From Kuschelorhynchus macadamiae (taxonomy: Eukaryota > Arthropoda > Insecta > Coleoptera > Curculionidae), in the NCBI GenBank assembly GCA_030620095.1, contig JAUTXW010000878.1:186001-250000 (forward strand): a DNA stretch of 64,000 nucleotides, given 5' to 3'. The position numbers and the translations under genes are program-made. This document shows, piece after piece, positions 1-11,512 of this stretch; the stretch's first letter is position 1, and each line of letters starts with the position of its first letter. A model generated the notes under the pieces. The model was not told the origin of the DNA. It saw only the letters and a program-made list of their open reading frames with translations, and ran no database searches.

Positions 1-562
1 GTGTCTTTAAGTAACGTTTACGTTCACTTTCTTTCACTTGTGACACATAATATCCTGAGCGATTACAAACAAAATAATCGGTTTTGCACTTTTGAGAATT
101 TTTATGGTTCTCTTTGATGAAACTGGTATTTGTACTTGCTTCCAATTTATTTTTCCACGCGTAAAATTCATCATTTGATTTCAATTCGAAGATACTTGAT
201 TTGATAGAGATTTCATGGATTTCCCTAAAATGTTTTAAAATCTCATCTTTGGAAGGGAACGACTCAGTACATACAGAACATTTTTTATTTTTCCTTTGAG
301 TATTACCACTGACTATGGTATTACTAGAGGTATTACCACTACCTGAAGGAAAAGTCTCAACGTGGCTCTTCAGATGACTGTTAAAATTAGTTTTATGGTT
401 AAAATTTTTCCCACACTGACAATTGAAATTATATTTGGAGGCATTTTTGTACAAGTTGGGCGCTATTTCATCCGCTGCATCTCTGTGAACATTTTTTCCA
501 TGTCGCCTTAAACTTGATACATTTGCAAATATTTTGCCGCATCCATAACACTGATTAGGCAT
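1..562 (-). CDS. C2H2 zinc-finger protein, N-terminal part, runs off the left edge
   Basis: An open frame reads without stop from an ATG at 562 to the window edge (187 codons seen). Three C2H2-type fingers are visible. Finger 1 begins at residue 5 (CYGCGKIF, C-x2-C-x12-H-x4-H). Finger 2 is around residue 47 and has only one residue between its cysteines (CQC). Finger 3 is around residue 93 (CSVC ... HFREIH). A charged region follows, with a short YFVCNRSGYY stretch near the edge. From memory, that arrangement recalls multi-copy insect proteins that sometimes carry a Mutator-like transposase domain; this is inference. No intron is needed in the visible part. It may be a host gene or a transposon gene. 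The missing C-terminal part would decide. Confidence 0.6.
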   Translation of the reverse strand, partial: MPNQCYGCGKIFANVSSLRRHGKNVHRDAADEIAPNLYKNASKYNFNCQCGKNFNHKTNFNSHLKSHVETFPSGSGNTSSNTIVSGNTQRKNKKCSVCTESFPSKDEILKHFREIHEISIKSSIFELKSNDEFYAWKNKLEASTNTSFIKENHKNSQKCKTDYFVCNRSGYYVSQVKESERKRYLKT

Positions 563-746
563 TTTTATTTTTGATTAATTTTGCATTACAATTACAAAAC
601 TCATAATTCATAATAAACAACCGTAAAAAGAAATTAAACAGCTGACGCTGACAGCTGTCGTAATTACTTCACCAGGTGGCGCCACACAATCAAGTTCATT
701 TGTAGAGCACAAGAAATAGACGCTAGTGTGTGTAACATGTTTTAAG

Positions 747-3362
747 CAGGGGTGTGCAGTCCATGGAAGCAAGGGAAGCAGTGCTTCCCCAAAAAAAAAT
801 TAGAAAACATCTTCTAAAATGTAATTTTTGAGATAGGGAACCATTAATTTAGTTTATATTAAAAATGCTAAAATATTATCTTAATTATTAAGCCCATAAT
901 AAATGCGACCTTGACTCCGACCGAGTGACAATAGAAAATGGAATAGAACCTATGCGGGCCGCTAGCTTCTCTGCAGCCAAGTCCTGTATGTTTGATTTCC
1001 TGTGAATCGAGCCAGAGGTTATTGAACTTTCTACCGGCTGTTTGCAATTTTTGCATTTCAGTCGCGTGCTCTAAGTGGGGTCGGAAGCTATCGTTGGAGT
1101 AAGTTCTTTGTTTGAACGGCTATCCATGTGTTGTGTGATACGTACGTCGCGTCGTGCATGGTGCGATATGGAAGACAATAATACGGACGTGGATATGCAA
1201 ATACCGTCAACTTCGGCTTTCGGTAATAACGTTGAAAATGTTGGAGAATTTAGTAAGAAGAGTGTGTGTGAATATTTGGTGTGTGTCTTAATACACTAAA
1301 CTTCGCTGATAAGCTTCAAATAATTTCCAAAGGAAGGGCAAAACCGCCTATGACAAATTTAACCACAAAAATGAAAAACTGTATTAGACATTTTTATCCG
1401 GAAAAACAATACGAACAATTTTAATGGGTAACAGGGTGTGAAAATATAAGTAAATTATTTTGTTGGCCATGTTTACTTTTTGAAAATGAAAAAGGTCTCT
1501 GGAATAAAACTGGTTTTTTCGATTTAAACAATTTCCATAAAGCTGTAAAAAGACACATTACGTCCAAACCGCATTTGCAGGCCGTCATAAAAGAAAAAGT
1601 CTTCGGCAAAACCAGAATTGAACACGCCCTTAATAAACAGTTGGAAATTAGTCACCGCCAACACAATGAACTGGTCGATAAAAATAGGCAAATATTAAGA
1701 AGACTTATCGATGTTGTTTGTTTTCTCGGACAGCACGAATTGGGATTTAGAGATGATGAAACAAGGGTTTCTTCAAATAGAGGAAATTTTCAAGATTTAC
1801 TTAGTTTATAATGGCTAAATATGATGATTGCTTAAAAAATCATTTAGAGCAGTCTAGCGTTTTTCGCGGAACGTCGAATCGAATTCAGAATGATTTAATT
1901 TCCGCTGTTGAACCATTATTCTAAAAAGAATTAAGCAGGAGATTGGCGAGGCGCGGTTCATTTCTATCGTTCTGGACGAAACAACTGATATCACTAATTT
2001 TAGCAAATTATCTATAGTAATACGCTACGTTAAAACAGACGGAAGTATTCAAGAGCGATTTTTAGGTTTTAAGAATGTGTCCGAAAATCGTACAGCATAT
2101 GCATTATATACCGTAGTTTATAACGTTACTAAAGAAATTAATGGAGAGAAAAAATTAGGTGCTCAAAGCTATGATTGAGCTGCAGTGATGGCAGGACAAT
2201 TAGGGGGTCTGCAAGCTAAAGTTCGAGAAACTTTCCCAAGTGCTGTGTTTGTCCATTGTTTTGTTCATAAATTAAATTTAGTTTTATTCCAGTCCATAAA
2301 TCACATTAAAGAGTGTAAAGTATTTTTCGTTACTTTAAGTGGCATGGCTGCTTTTTTTTTCTAAGTCAACAAAACGTACACAAGCTTTGGATTCCATTGT
2401 CCACAAACGATTGCCCAAAGTAGCTCCTATTAGGTGGAACTATAATGGAAGACTTGTGTTAACAGTATCTGAAAATCGTAAATCACTGATTGAACTATTT
2501 GAGAATATAATAGAAAATAATGAAACATGGGACTCAGAAGCAATAAATAGTTCGAGGGGCTTTTTGGACTGTTTGAAACGAGATTTTAATTTTAATTATT
2601 TGTTGAACATATTTTCAGAAATATTTCCATTCTCGGACAATGTTTTTAATATATTACAAATTAAAACAAATGATATTGCTTTTTGCCTAAAAAAAGTGGA
2701 TGATTTTAAGTCCATGTTAAGCCAAAAAAGAGATGACTGACCTATTTTCGGAGAAAACGATCATGTTAAATATAGAGCCACAAGCCAAGCGTTTTCGAAG
2801 AGACAAGATGGGAGATGTTCAAACATCATACAGACGCCTCTTTTATGAAATAATCGATCAAATTCAGCAACAAATAAACTATAGATTTAACGGTTTGAAT
2901 GATTTTAAATTCCTCGAGCTCTGCAATTTTGATGCATTTAAAGGAAAAACTTTTCCAGAAGATGCGTTTAAATCTCTTCTTCTTCATTATGGCCAGTTCT
3001 TCGACCGAGTGTTACTGCGATCTGAACTAAAAGTGATTTACGAAACTGATGACATTAGCGCAAAAAATAACGCTAACGTAGTATTGACAATACCTGCCAC
3101 AAGTTCATCAGTAGAACGCAATTTTTCAACACTTAAACGTATAAAAAATTTCGTGAGAAATTCAACGGGGCAGGAGAGACTTTCGCATACATCACTGTTG
3201 TCCATTGAAAATAAACTTCTCCAAAATATGTCGGAGCATCGACGTTTTTATGAAGACGTCGTTGACGAATTTGTAAAAAATGATCGAAGAATCGAATTAC
3301 ATTACAAATAGGTCAGTTTCTAAAAATTGCTTTTTTTCTTAAAATTTCACCGCACGCCCCTG
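747..3362 (+). mobile_element. hAT DNA transposon, ZMYM1-like family, copy A
   Basis: The ends are short inverted repeats: CAGGGGTGTGCAG at the left and, reverse-complemented, CAGGGGCGTGCGG at the right. Flanking 8-bp target duplications are gttttaag (739-746) and aatttaag (3363-3370), matching at 6 of 8 positions, as expected for an old hAT insertion. The interior carries a broken transposase on the plus strand. A second copy of the same family lies at 39783-42024 in the opposite orientation. Confidence 0.9.
1168..3311 (+). pseudogene. broken ZMYM1-like hAT transposase (copy A)
   Basis: Pieces of one transposase lie in several frames. The start is the ATG of MEDNNTD at 1168. A TTF-type zinc-finger region follows (FCWPCLLFENEKGLW, about 1460-1505), then MQAVIKEKV (1575), and the catalytic core with LDETTDIT (about 1975). 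The hAT C-terminal dimerisation region is at 3080-3230 (IPATSSSVERNFSTLKRIK). Frameshifts and stops separate 1075-1299, 1437-1811, 2339-2740 and 2733-3311, so the copy cannot make an intact protein. Compared with copy B, it lacks about 28 residues just before the dimerisation block (around 3074). Such proteins bind the terminal repeats and cut and paste the element. Confidence 0.88.
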
Positions 3363-4019
3363 AATTTAAGAAATTAAACGATCAAAAAACTATACATTAA
3401 AAACTGATTTGCAATACACATACTTATTATGCAAATTTATAACAGATTTCTACAGACAGCTCTGTTATTTTCTGATATGCTTATGAACATGTAACGCATG
3501 AAAACACATAAATATTGCATTGCATCAAGAAAAAAAGAAACACTGTTTGCGATAATAAACACTACATATAATGCTTATAAAGCACAACAATTTGCAGTCA
3601 AATATCCAGTCGCCTTACATTATAATACCAAAATCGTGTACTGGATTGCTTGCTGTCGTTTTGTTAAACAAACAGTTTAAGTCAAAGTAGGCTTTGAGAC
3701 AGCACGGCCAGCGATCAGCGCATAGTGGTTCGAAAGAAAGAACTAGCAGGACACATAGGAAATACACACACTTAGTTAACAAATAGGTACAATTTTGTAC
3801 AGGTTGGTAGTTTATTTTGAGTGTCAAAATTTAAAAGTACGGTTTAGTTTACTTTTTCGTGCTTCGTATGTACTAAAAATTAATTGCCTTAGCCTGTTTC
3901 ATCCTACAAAATTAGAAACTAAAAAAAAAAAGAAAAAAAAAAGGCATGGAAGAAAGGGGAAATGTGCCGCAGGTCTAATGTCTTATCAGATATATTGCTA
4001 ATATATGGGAGAGTCCACA
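3363..4019. other. non-coding interval, nothing recognised
   Basis: AT-rich sequence with an A-rich run near 3920-3940. The short frames here have no motif or biased composition that suggests coding. Confidence 0.6.
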
Positions 4020-4021
4020 GA

Positions 4022-6739
4022 TTAAACGGAGAATAATAATTTTCTGATTTTTACTCTAAAAGAGGCAGCTGTTTGAGAAAAATCTCTAATTTTATATTTA
4101 TTTATATAAGAGGAAATACAATACGAAAATGATTTTTTAAAAAACTCTTTGTTATGAGACGGAATTGTTAAGATATCGCGTCTACGAACGTTTAAATTAT
4201 GCACATCTGTCCGAAATTTTAATTTTTTATGTAAGTATGGTGGTGTTTTTAACTTTATGATTTTATAAAAAAAAAACAGAGTGAATGGAGAACTCGTCGA
4301 TTATACATATTTAGCCATCCCAGTTCGGCCAATTTATGAGAGACCCGATTTCTTCTTATACCACTGATAAAGCGAATACAACAATTTTGAAGTTTTTGAA
4401 TTCTCTTCGTATTAATTACATCTAGAAAGGGTCCATATATAGTATCGCAAAAATTAACATGAGATAGAACTAGAGAGTCGCATAGGTTCTTTTTTGTTTC
4501 TTTTGAGAGATAGTGCCTATGAGCGTAAAGCTGTTTAAGCATGGAAACCCCTTTTCGTAGGCAGGATATTATATGTTCTGTAAATTTCAGTTTATTGTCC
4601 ATAAAAAGCCCTAAGTTTTTCGCACAAGTTTGAAAGGTAATTACTTCATTATCTAGTTTCAGATTAATTTCGTTTAAGATAAAATTTCTTATATTTTCAT
4701 TACAGAATAGTAATGCCACCGACTTACTTGGATTGATTTGAAGTAAATGTTTTTTTGATATAGTACTGATTGTTTCAAGGTTCAAGGTCACTGTTCAGTT
4801 GAAAGTTAACTTCCGCCGCGTTACTAGGTTTAAATGATATGTAAAGTTGTGTATCGTCTGCGTAAAGATGATATTGACAAAATTGTAATGCTTCCATGAA
4901 TTTTGAAGTAAAAATGCTATACAAAAGAGGACCTAAAATACTTCCTTGTGGAACTCCTACGTTGATAGGTAATGATTGTGAAAATTTACCATCGATGACA
5001 ACCCTTTGCGTTCTGTCAGATAAAAATGAGAGAATAAAGTCTGACGCTATTAATTGAAAGCCAATATATTTAAGTATAGCAATAAGAGTTTTATGATTTA
5101 ACATATCGAAAGCTTTGGTGTAGTCCAATAAGACAAGAATCGTTGCTTTTCCCACATCATGTGCCCCAACAATATCATCCGTTATGTCAGTTAATGCTGT
5201 GGAGCCAAACCCTTTTCTAAATCCGGATTGTTTAAATGGAATTATATTTTTTTTAAAAACGTATGATGAAATCTGAAATTCTATAACTTTTTCTAAAACT
5301 TTAGAGAAGATAGGTAATATTGAAGATGTCCGAACTCAGATGGATTTTGTTTTTTGGGAAAAGGTAGAATATTAGCAGCTTTCCACTGCTTTGGAAAATA
5401 TGATCTTGTGATACAACAATTAATAATATGTGTCAAAAATGGGATTATAAATGGACAGCAAATAACAACTAGAGTGATATTTAGACATAATCATCAACAG
5501 TTTCAAAAGCAAATGCATTTTCATATTTGATATTGCTCTTATAATAATCTAAGATTTCTCTGCAGGGGAGCGCATTACGTTGAGATATCTGGGTAAGATA
5601 GTTATTAAGATCCTCAATTTTTTTCAGATTATCAGGGATTTCTTGTGATTTTTTATTTAGTATGTTTAATTTATTTAATTCAGTCCATTTTTCTTTTAGT
5701 GTAGAGTTACGAAACTTAGTATTTAAATAAATTTTCTTTTCTGTCCTAATAGCCGAGGTTGTTATATTTCTTAATTATTTGTAATAATTCCAGTGTTCTT
5801 GATTACGTGTTCTTCGAAAATGATTTAATGCTTCGTTCCTAATTTGTTTCATGTATTTTATATTATCAGTAATCCATGGACAGTACTTTTTTCCCTTTTT
5901 ACCTTGTTAGAGGAGCGTGTAAATCAAACAAATAAAGCAAGTTATTCGTTAGAAAGCTTACTTTTTCGTCAATATTATTTATTTCATATAAACTATTCCA
6001 AGGTAACCCTTCCAAATCTGCTTGAAAATTTGCCATATTGATTCCGTCCAACGCCCTGTACGTATAGCTTATTTTTTTTACAGATTTTCTTCCAAAATCA
6101 AGACAACAATATACAAGTAAATGATCAGAGACATTAATATCTTTTACTCGCACTTTCTTTTATGTTATCTGAATTATAGCATATTAAATCTATAAGGTTT
6201 GCAGATGTATTAGAAATTCTTGTCGGTTCGCTTACTAGCTGAGTCATCTTAAAGGTTTCTAAAATGTTTAACAAACATATAACTGTGTTTGAGTCAAGGT
6301 TCAGCATATTAACATTGAAATCACCAAAACATAACAATTTATGACACTTTGTGTAACACTGAATTAGAATATCTTCGAACTTTCCCAGAAAGTCGTTATA
6401 GACACCCCTAGGCGGTCTGTAAATGTTGCCTATTATAACTGTTTCATTATTAACTTTAATTTTAACCCAAATATGTTCAATACATTCCACACATTCTTTG
6501 TATACTATTGAACTGGTGAACTTCCCATCTATGTAAATTCCGACTCCCCCTCCTCTCCCACACCTATCCTGTCTGACAAGATTATAATTTTCTATGCTGA
6601 CAGCATCGTCACTTATATTTGGTGAAAGCCAACTTTCAGTTACACCTACTACACTATAATGCGAATTTAAAACATGCTTCTTAAAATTATCAAAGTTATT
6701 TAATAACGATCTGACATTAATGTGTGCACACTGAAACAT
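4022..6739 (-). pseudogene. broken ORF2 of a CR1/Jockey-like LINE (endonuclease + reverse transcriptase)
   Basis: The order on the minus strand is standard for an APE-type LINE. The endonuclease starts at MFQCAHINVRSLL (6739) and includes VTESWLSP, GNIYRPP, CFGDFNVN and, after a frameshift near 6150, NVSDHLLVY. A linker follows, with KKYCPWITDNIK at about 5890. The reverse transcriptase has a PFKQSGFRKGFGS block, LVLLDYTKAFDMLNH, GVPQGSILGPLLY and the YADD active site (about 4860). The C-terminal block ends at 4022. Breaks include a frameshift near 5320 and one in a 10-A run at 4267-4276; correcting the latter would link TPPYLHKKLKF to the last 60 residues. The family makes DNA copies by target-primed reverse transcription. 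Confidence 0.9.
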
Positions 6740-6924
6740 GAAGATATATAGTAAGAAAGAACGATAAAAAAGCAGAGTAGGGAACAGAATAGAGTTTAAA
6801 AAAAGGGTCAAGCAACCTTCCCGTAGTCTCTTATAGTCAACAAGAATGACAACAAGAAGCAAGTAAGGAAAAAAATAAAAAGAGAAAGAAAAAAAAATTC
6901 TCACGCGCCAAACACCGGCCAAAT

Positions 6925-7600
6925 TATATAAATTTGTTTCTTTATAAATATTAGATTATGTTATTATGCTCAGAAAGCAATCATTTAACTTAAACCAATA
7001 ATTAGTGCTTTTAGAAACATACCCATCATTATTACATCATTACAGGCACACCTAAGACTATTATTTATAAGTAAATAAATCAACAAACTGCATATTTTTC
7101 AAAATATTAACACAACAATGCAATTTGGAGTATGTGAACATGTGAAATAAGTATTATATATTGAGGATAAACACTAGATCATGCTATTATACATAGAGAA
7201 CGATCGTTTAACTCAAACTAACATCCAGTATTTTCAAAAACGTGCCCTATTTACAATATTATAAATATAGTTGGGCACCCAATACATTTTATTTCATAAA
7301 TAAACAAACAGTCTGTCGATAAAATACGTATTTTCCAAATACAATATCATGAGGTAATGAATAAGCACGTGAATATATGCGAAATAGAGATTATAAATGT
7401 ATACATTTTTATAGGAGAAATTTTATAAATATTATATTATATTATTACGTGTAAAAAAAGACAATGGTTTAACTTAAATCAATATCATATCAGTACCCTC
7501 AAAAACGTACCCATTATTATTACATTACTGTAGTTATAGGCAACCACCTAAGACAATTTATTTTATAACTAAATAAACAATATAATAATTATTTGATAGC
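6925..7600 (-). repeat. three diverged tandem repeats upstream of the LINE
   Basis: Three direct copies of a ~225-255 bp unit can be aligned by eye. Anchors are the attatgttattatg-like motif at about 6953, 7178 and 7432, each followed by a 'tttaactyaaaycaa' block, an 'aaaacrtrccc' block and a 'taaataaac' tail. The copies are strongly diverged. They lie directly 5' of the minus-strand LINE, where promoter monomers would be expected. Their role is inferred from position only. Confidence 0.65.
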
Positions 7601-8403
7601 GGCCACGTCATAAAACAGTAAAGTGGGGTTATGTTGGTTGATTTTATATTAGATTTGTTGTATATAGTTTTATTTTAGCGACAATCTTTCGATTAGTATA
7701 TACTACTTATATGTGCCAAAAGAACTCGTAAAGGCGTCACACAATTGTAGTTCATGAGATCTTTGGGTATGATGATGTTATTAAACGCAGATAATACTTT
7801 GAAGAGACGATCCATCCAATGTTAAATAAGTTGCCCCTAAATGGACCACCGAGATCGAGACCCTATTACGAAAAATATATATTCAGGAGCAAATTTTTTC
7901 AAAACATAATTTTTCCACGATTTTTTTTGAAGAAGAAATATTTAATCAGACAAGTATGGTATTTTCTATTTTTACAGACATTTCTAGACCAACGTTTCTA
8001 TAATCAATATGATTTCCACTGGTTTACAGTTAAATATATAATCAGTTAATAATTAATATTATTATTTAAAAATATATAGTTTTTCATCTATTACGTTTTT
8101 TAAGGAAATAGTTTGGTTTAAACAGTTTATTGTATTAAAATAGTTGATTCAAATCTCGCCAAACATACATGTTTAAACATATTTAAGAGGTTATGTAGTA
8201 ATGTATATTTATATATTAATTTTGATACTGTAGATCGTTATCTCACAGTCACTGTAAACAAGTATTGGAAATTTTTTTTCAAAATAATTTTTCTAGATCT
8301 TATTTTCCGAAAAAAAATTTCATTTGAAAAACGTTTATAAATAACCCTAAAAAAAGAATTTGCATAGTTTAGATCATTCTAGATGCAAAAATGCAAAATT
8401 ATC
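7601..8403. other. non-coding AT-rich interval
   Basis: No coding frame, RNA gene or terminal repeat was recognised here. Confidence 0.6.
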
Positions 8404-9048
8404 CATTTTCCGGACGTTTTTTCTTTGAGAAAGTATCGCTTTTCCCGCCTAGTCCGAGAAGTCTGGGAAGTAAGTATTTCCCCTACTAGGCCGTAAATCA
8501 AACAAAAACTCAAGTTTTACTTTTTGGATCTAGAAGAGAAATGCTGATTTTAAAATATTTTTGAATGATATAGCAAAGAATTTGGGTCTGATGTTTGATT
8601 CTAATCTAAGATTTGAATCTCGCGTAACTAGTTTAGTTAACAAGTCTTCAAATCAAGGCTTTTGTATCTTATTAAAGAAATTCTCAGCACAACTGTTAAA
8701 ACTAATACTTTCCGATGCTTTAATTGCTATGCTAATCTTAGGAACATTGATCATATTAGTTAAAACTTTACAGAGGTTCATATGGCAACAAGCACCTTTA
8801 ATATAATTAATTGTCAGCCAATTTATTTGTATATTAAGATTGTCAGGAGTGCAGATATACACAGTTCATATACTCGTTCTGGGGCTACGTACAGACTGCC
8901 AAGGCATAGAAACAGCCAGCTTCAATAGTAATTTACGTAACAAGTCCGGAAAAAACAGTTTCTGGTTGGGTTACTTATCGGCAGCTGGTGGGGAAAATAT
9001 TTACTTCCCGAACTAGGCCGGAAAAGCGCTATTTTCCAGACGGTTGCC
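8404..9048. repeat. inverted repeat pair flanking a LINE fragment
   Basis: The segment at about 8404-8493 (TAGTCCGAGAAG, GGGAAGTAAGTATTTCCCC) is similar, when reverse-complemented, to about 8984-9048 (TTTACTTCCCGAACTAGGCC, GGAAAAGCGCTATTTTCC). The arms are imperfect and separated by about 490 bp that contains a LINE reverse-transcriptase scrap. This may be a small inverted-repeat element or a paired remnant. Confidence 0.55.
8561..8940 (+). pseudogene. LINE reverse transcriptase C-terminal scrap
   Basis: The plus-strand frame begins DIAKNLGLMFDSNLRFES and runs on through a region resembling the thumb that follows the active site in the LINE at 4022-6739 (compare AKNLGLFMDNKLKFTEH there). The frame breaks after about 80 residues. 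Weaker similarity can be traced in another frame to about 8940. It is a dead fragment in the opposite orientation to the larger LINE. Confidence 0.65.
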
Positions 9049-10860
9049 GAAAAATGTATTTTTCGTACAACTCTTGTTTGTATTATATATATGTATATAC
9101 ACTGCGTAGTTCTTAGTCTTTTATCGTCAATGGATGATTAGGTGAAAGAGCAACAGGATCGAACGTGGCCACTCCGAACTTTATCTATTTTTGTTTTTAT
9201 TTTTACGAATATAATAAAACCGTTTATTATGATTATTATTATTATTCACCCCCGCCTATCAATCAGCCGCTATCACACTGTTAAATTGTATTGTCTGTCC
9301 CCAGAACGTCGAGCACTTTGCTTGCACGACTTTCGGCAGAGTTATACAGTGTTTATTGTATTTGTATATTCTTCGAAATGGTAATTAATTTTTGTTCCGT
9401 GGATGATTATTTAAGTAATTCTGGGTTGTCGTTTTTTTGATGTGCAGCTGGTATGTGTTATTTATCTTGGTAAGCCAATATTGCATGTATATCACCCTAT
9501 AGTGATTCTACATTATTTCGATTTACAGATTTTTAAAATTATTTTTTAAATAAATATATATTTAATTATTCTTTTCTGTTTAAAAGTCTTACATTTTTCT
9601 ACTTTACTGGAATATACAAGTGTTGATTTTTTTTTCCCTAAATTTTTAAGACTGAAAAAGCTCTGGGTTTGTCTAATTCAAATTTCAGTTAACAATTATT
9701 AATTTTTAAATTTTGTATTTTTGTGCGAGTTGTCAGTCCGCGCCGTATTGCATCCTTATAAACTACAATAATGCTATTATTGTTAAGTTTCTTTATAAAT
9801 AAGCAAGCATAATTTTTGTATTGTTATGATGAGAAACAGTCTTTGCTTGTCCTGCTATGTCGGGAATCGGTATTCTTACAAGCTTTGTATGGTTTATATG
9901 TTTATTTGTTTAACCATTTCTAGTTTTTTTTGTTTGTTCATTACATGGTTTAGCAGATTAGTTCACTTTTAGAGATAAGTTAATAATTTGTTTTAGTCAA
10001 TTTAAAGTTAGGTAAACTTTTGAATTGCGAAAAAGTTAAAAATATTTTTACATTCGTTCGGTATGTAATAAACACATTCCTTGTAATATTCTACTCATCA
10101 TCAATCCGACTCACTTTTTTCTGATAAAACGTTTACGTTTTTAATTAACTCTCTATATCTCGATGATTTGAAAAGAAATCAAAACAGTTTACTTGATATT
10201 TGTTATAATAGAAACGTAGTGTTAAGTGTTCAAAATAAAAGATTGTTTATTAAAGCCAAAGTACAAAAAGGTCCAGGTGATTATCAGAAAAATAATTACA
10301 AATATCCAAAAATTGTTTTGTAATAATTGATAGGCTGATCAAAACATTACAAGGGCTAAGTTTAACAAGTTACCGACTAAATTTATTACATAATTTAATT
10401 TATTATTAAAATAAAAAAAAAACGTCGAAACAAGCATAGTTTAAAGGAAGTATTTATATGCTCCTATTATCACAATTTTAAGTATTTTGATGCTAAAATT
10501 TTGCACGGAGAATCCAAAGTCGAGATTTTAAAAGCATCATGAATGTAATAGGCAAAATTGATGTAGTCAATCATCTAAGTCTCAACAAACCGGGCTTTTT
10601 TTAACTTTTGAACTAAAACTTTTACAATGTTACACTCTAACGACCGGGGCGATGCATGAGCCAATGTGTTTTAAGCTTCAGTTAACACAATTATTAACAG
10701 CTCATAAAAATATTAGTTTCAATATTAGAAATCTACAACCAAGACTTTTTTCTATACGGGAAGAAGCATTCTTACCAAAACTACGTAAACTAACGTCAAA
10801 AAGGAGTGCATTTCCAAATTGACCACTTAAAAACCACAATTTATAATGCACAGTGTATGT
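9049..10860. other. non-coding AT-rich interval
   Basis: No convincing gene. The 80-codon frame at 9142-9384 has no recognisable motif and a skewed hydrophobic composition typical of chance frames in AT-rich DNA. Confidence 0.55.
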
Positions 10861-11040
10861 ACAGGGTGGCCCACGTAAGATAACCCACTACCTTATCTCG
10901 GAATCCGTAAGACATGCAAAAAAAAGTCTAATACAAAAGTTATTTGATAAAAATTAAAATTTTATTTTATTAAAATTTCGCTTATACAGGGTGGTGAGTT
11001 TCTCCTGTTTTAGAGTCAACTTTTTTATTTTAAATACAAC
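10861..11040 (+). repeat. mariner-type terminal sequences
   Basis: Two copies of an ACAGGGTGG motif (10861 and about 10987) start blocks typical of mariner element ends (ACAGGGTGGCCCACGTAAG). No reverse-complement partner was found before 13000, so they cannot be shown to belong to the transposase that follows. Confidence 0.4.
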
Positions 11041-11269
11041 ACCCTATATATTTTTCTTTGCTTAGTTTTCTAGAAAATCGACATTACATTTTTTTTTTCA
11101 ACAAATCAAGATATTAAAATTATATTTTTTTCGTACTATAATTTACATATCACTACCATTGTTATATAACCCGTTATATAACAATGTTATGTGACCCAAG
11201 GACTGAAATTAAAATTTTTTATTTTTCAAATGGTACATATTTCGATTTTATCGGATTAGGCAGTTAATT

Positions 11270-11272
<3 letters not shown>

Positions 11273-11333
<61 letters not shown>
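11273..11333. repeat. (TA)n microsatellite
   Basis: An uninterrupted TA dinucleotide run of about 61 bp, upstream of the mariner-type transposase. Confidence 0.95.
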
Positions 11334-11335
<2 letters not shown>

Positions 11336-11512
11336 AAAGTGGGCGGTTTTCTCATAACTTTCATTTTTCTAAAATTCAACGCTTTTTTCCTGAAGAGTGA
11401 CACGGAAATAACAGTAATAGGGTTTGACGACATTTTAATGTGGCAAAATACAATATAATAAAACAGATAAGATTAAAAGGTGTTAGCTAAACGTATTTTT
11501 GAAGTGCTTTAA

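Larger units (their letters stand above)
4022..7600 (-). mobile_element. APE-type non-LTR retrotransposon (CR1/Jockey-like) with 5' repeats
   Basis: A nearly full-length LINE reads on the minus strand. A broken ORF2 spans 6739 to 4022. Three diverged direct repeats at 6925-7600 lie upstream of it and may be its 5' untranslated region. No poly(A) tail, 3' microsatellite or target duplication could be fixed with confidence, so both outer limits are approximate. Confidence 0.75.

Noticed and set aside
9142..9384. 80-codon frame on the plus strand
   Set aside because: Hydrophobic, Ile/Phe-rich chance composition with no motif.
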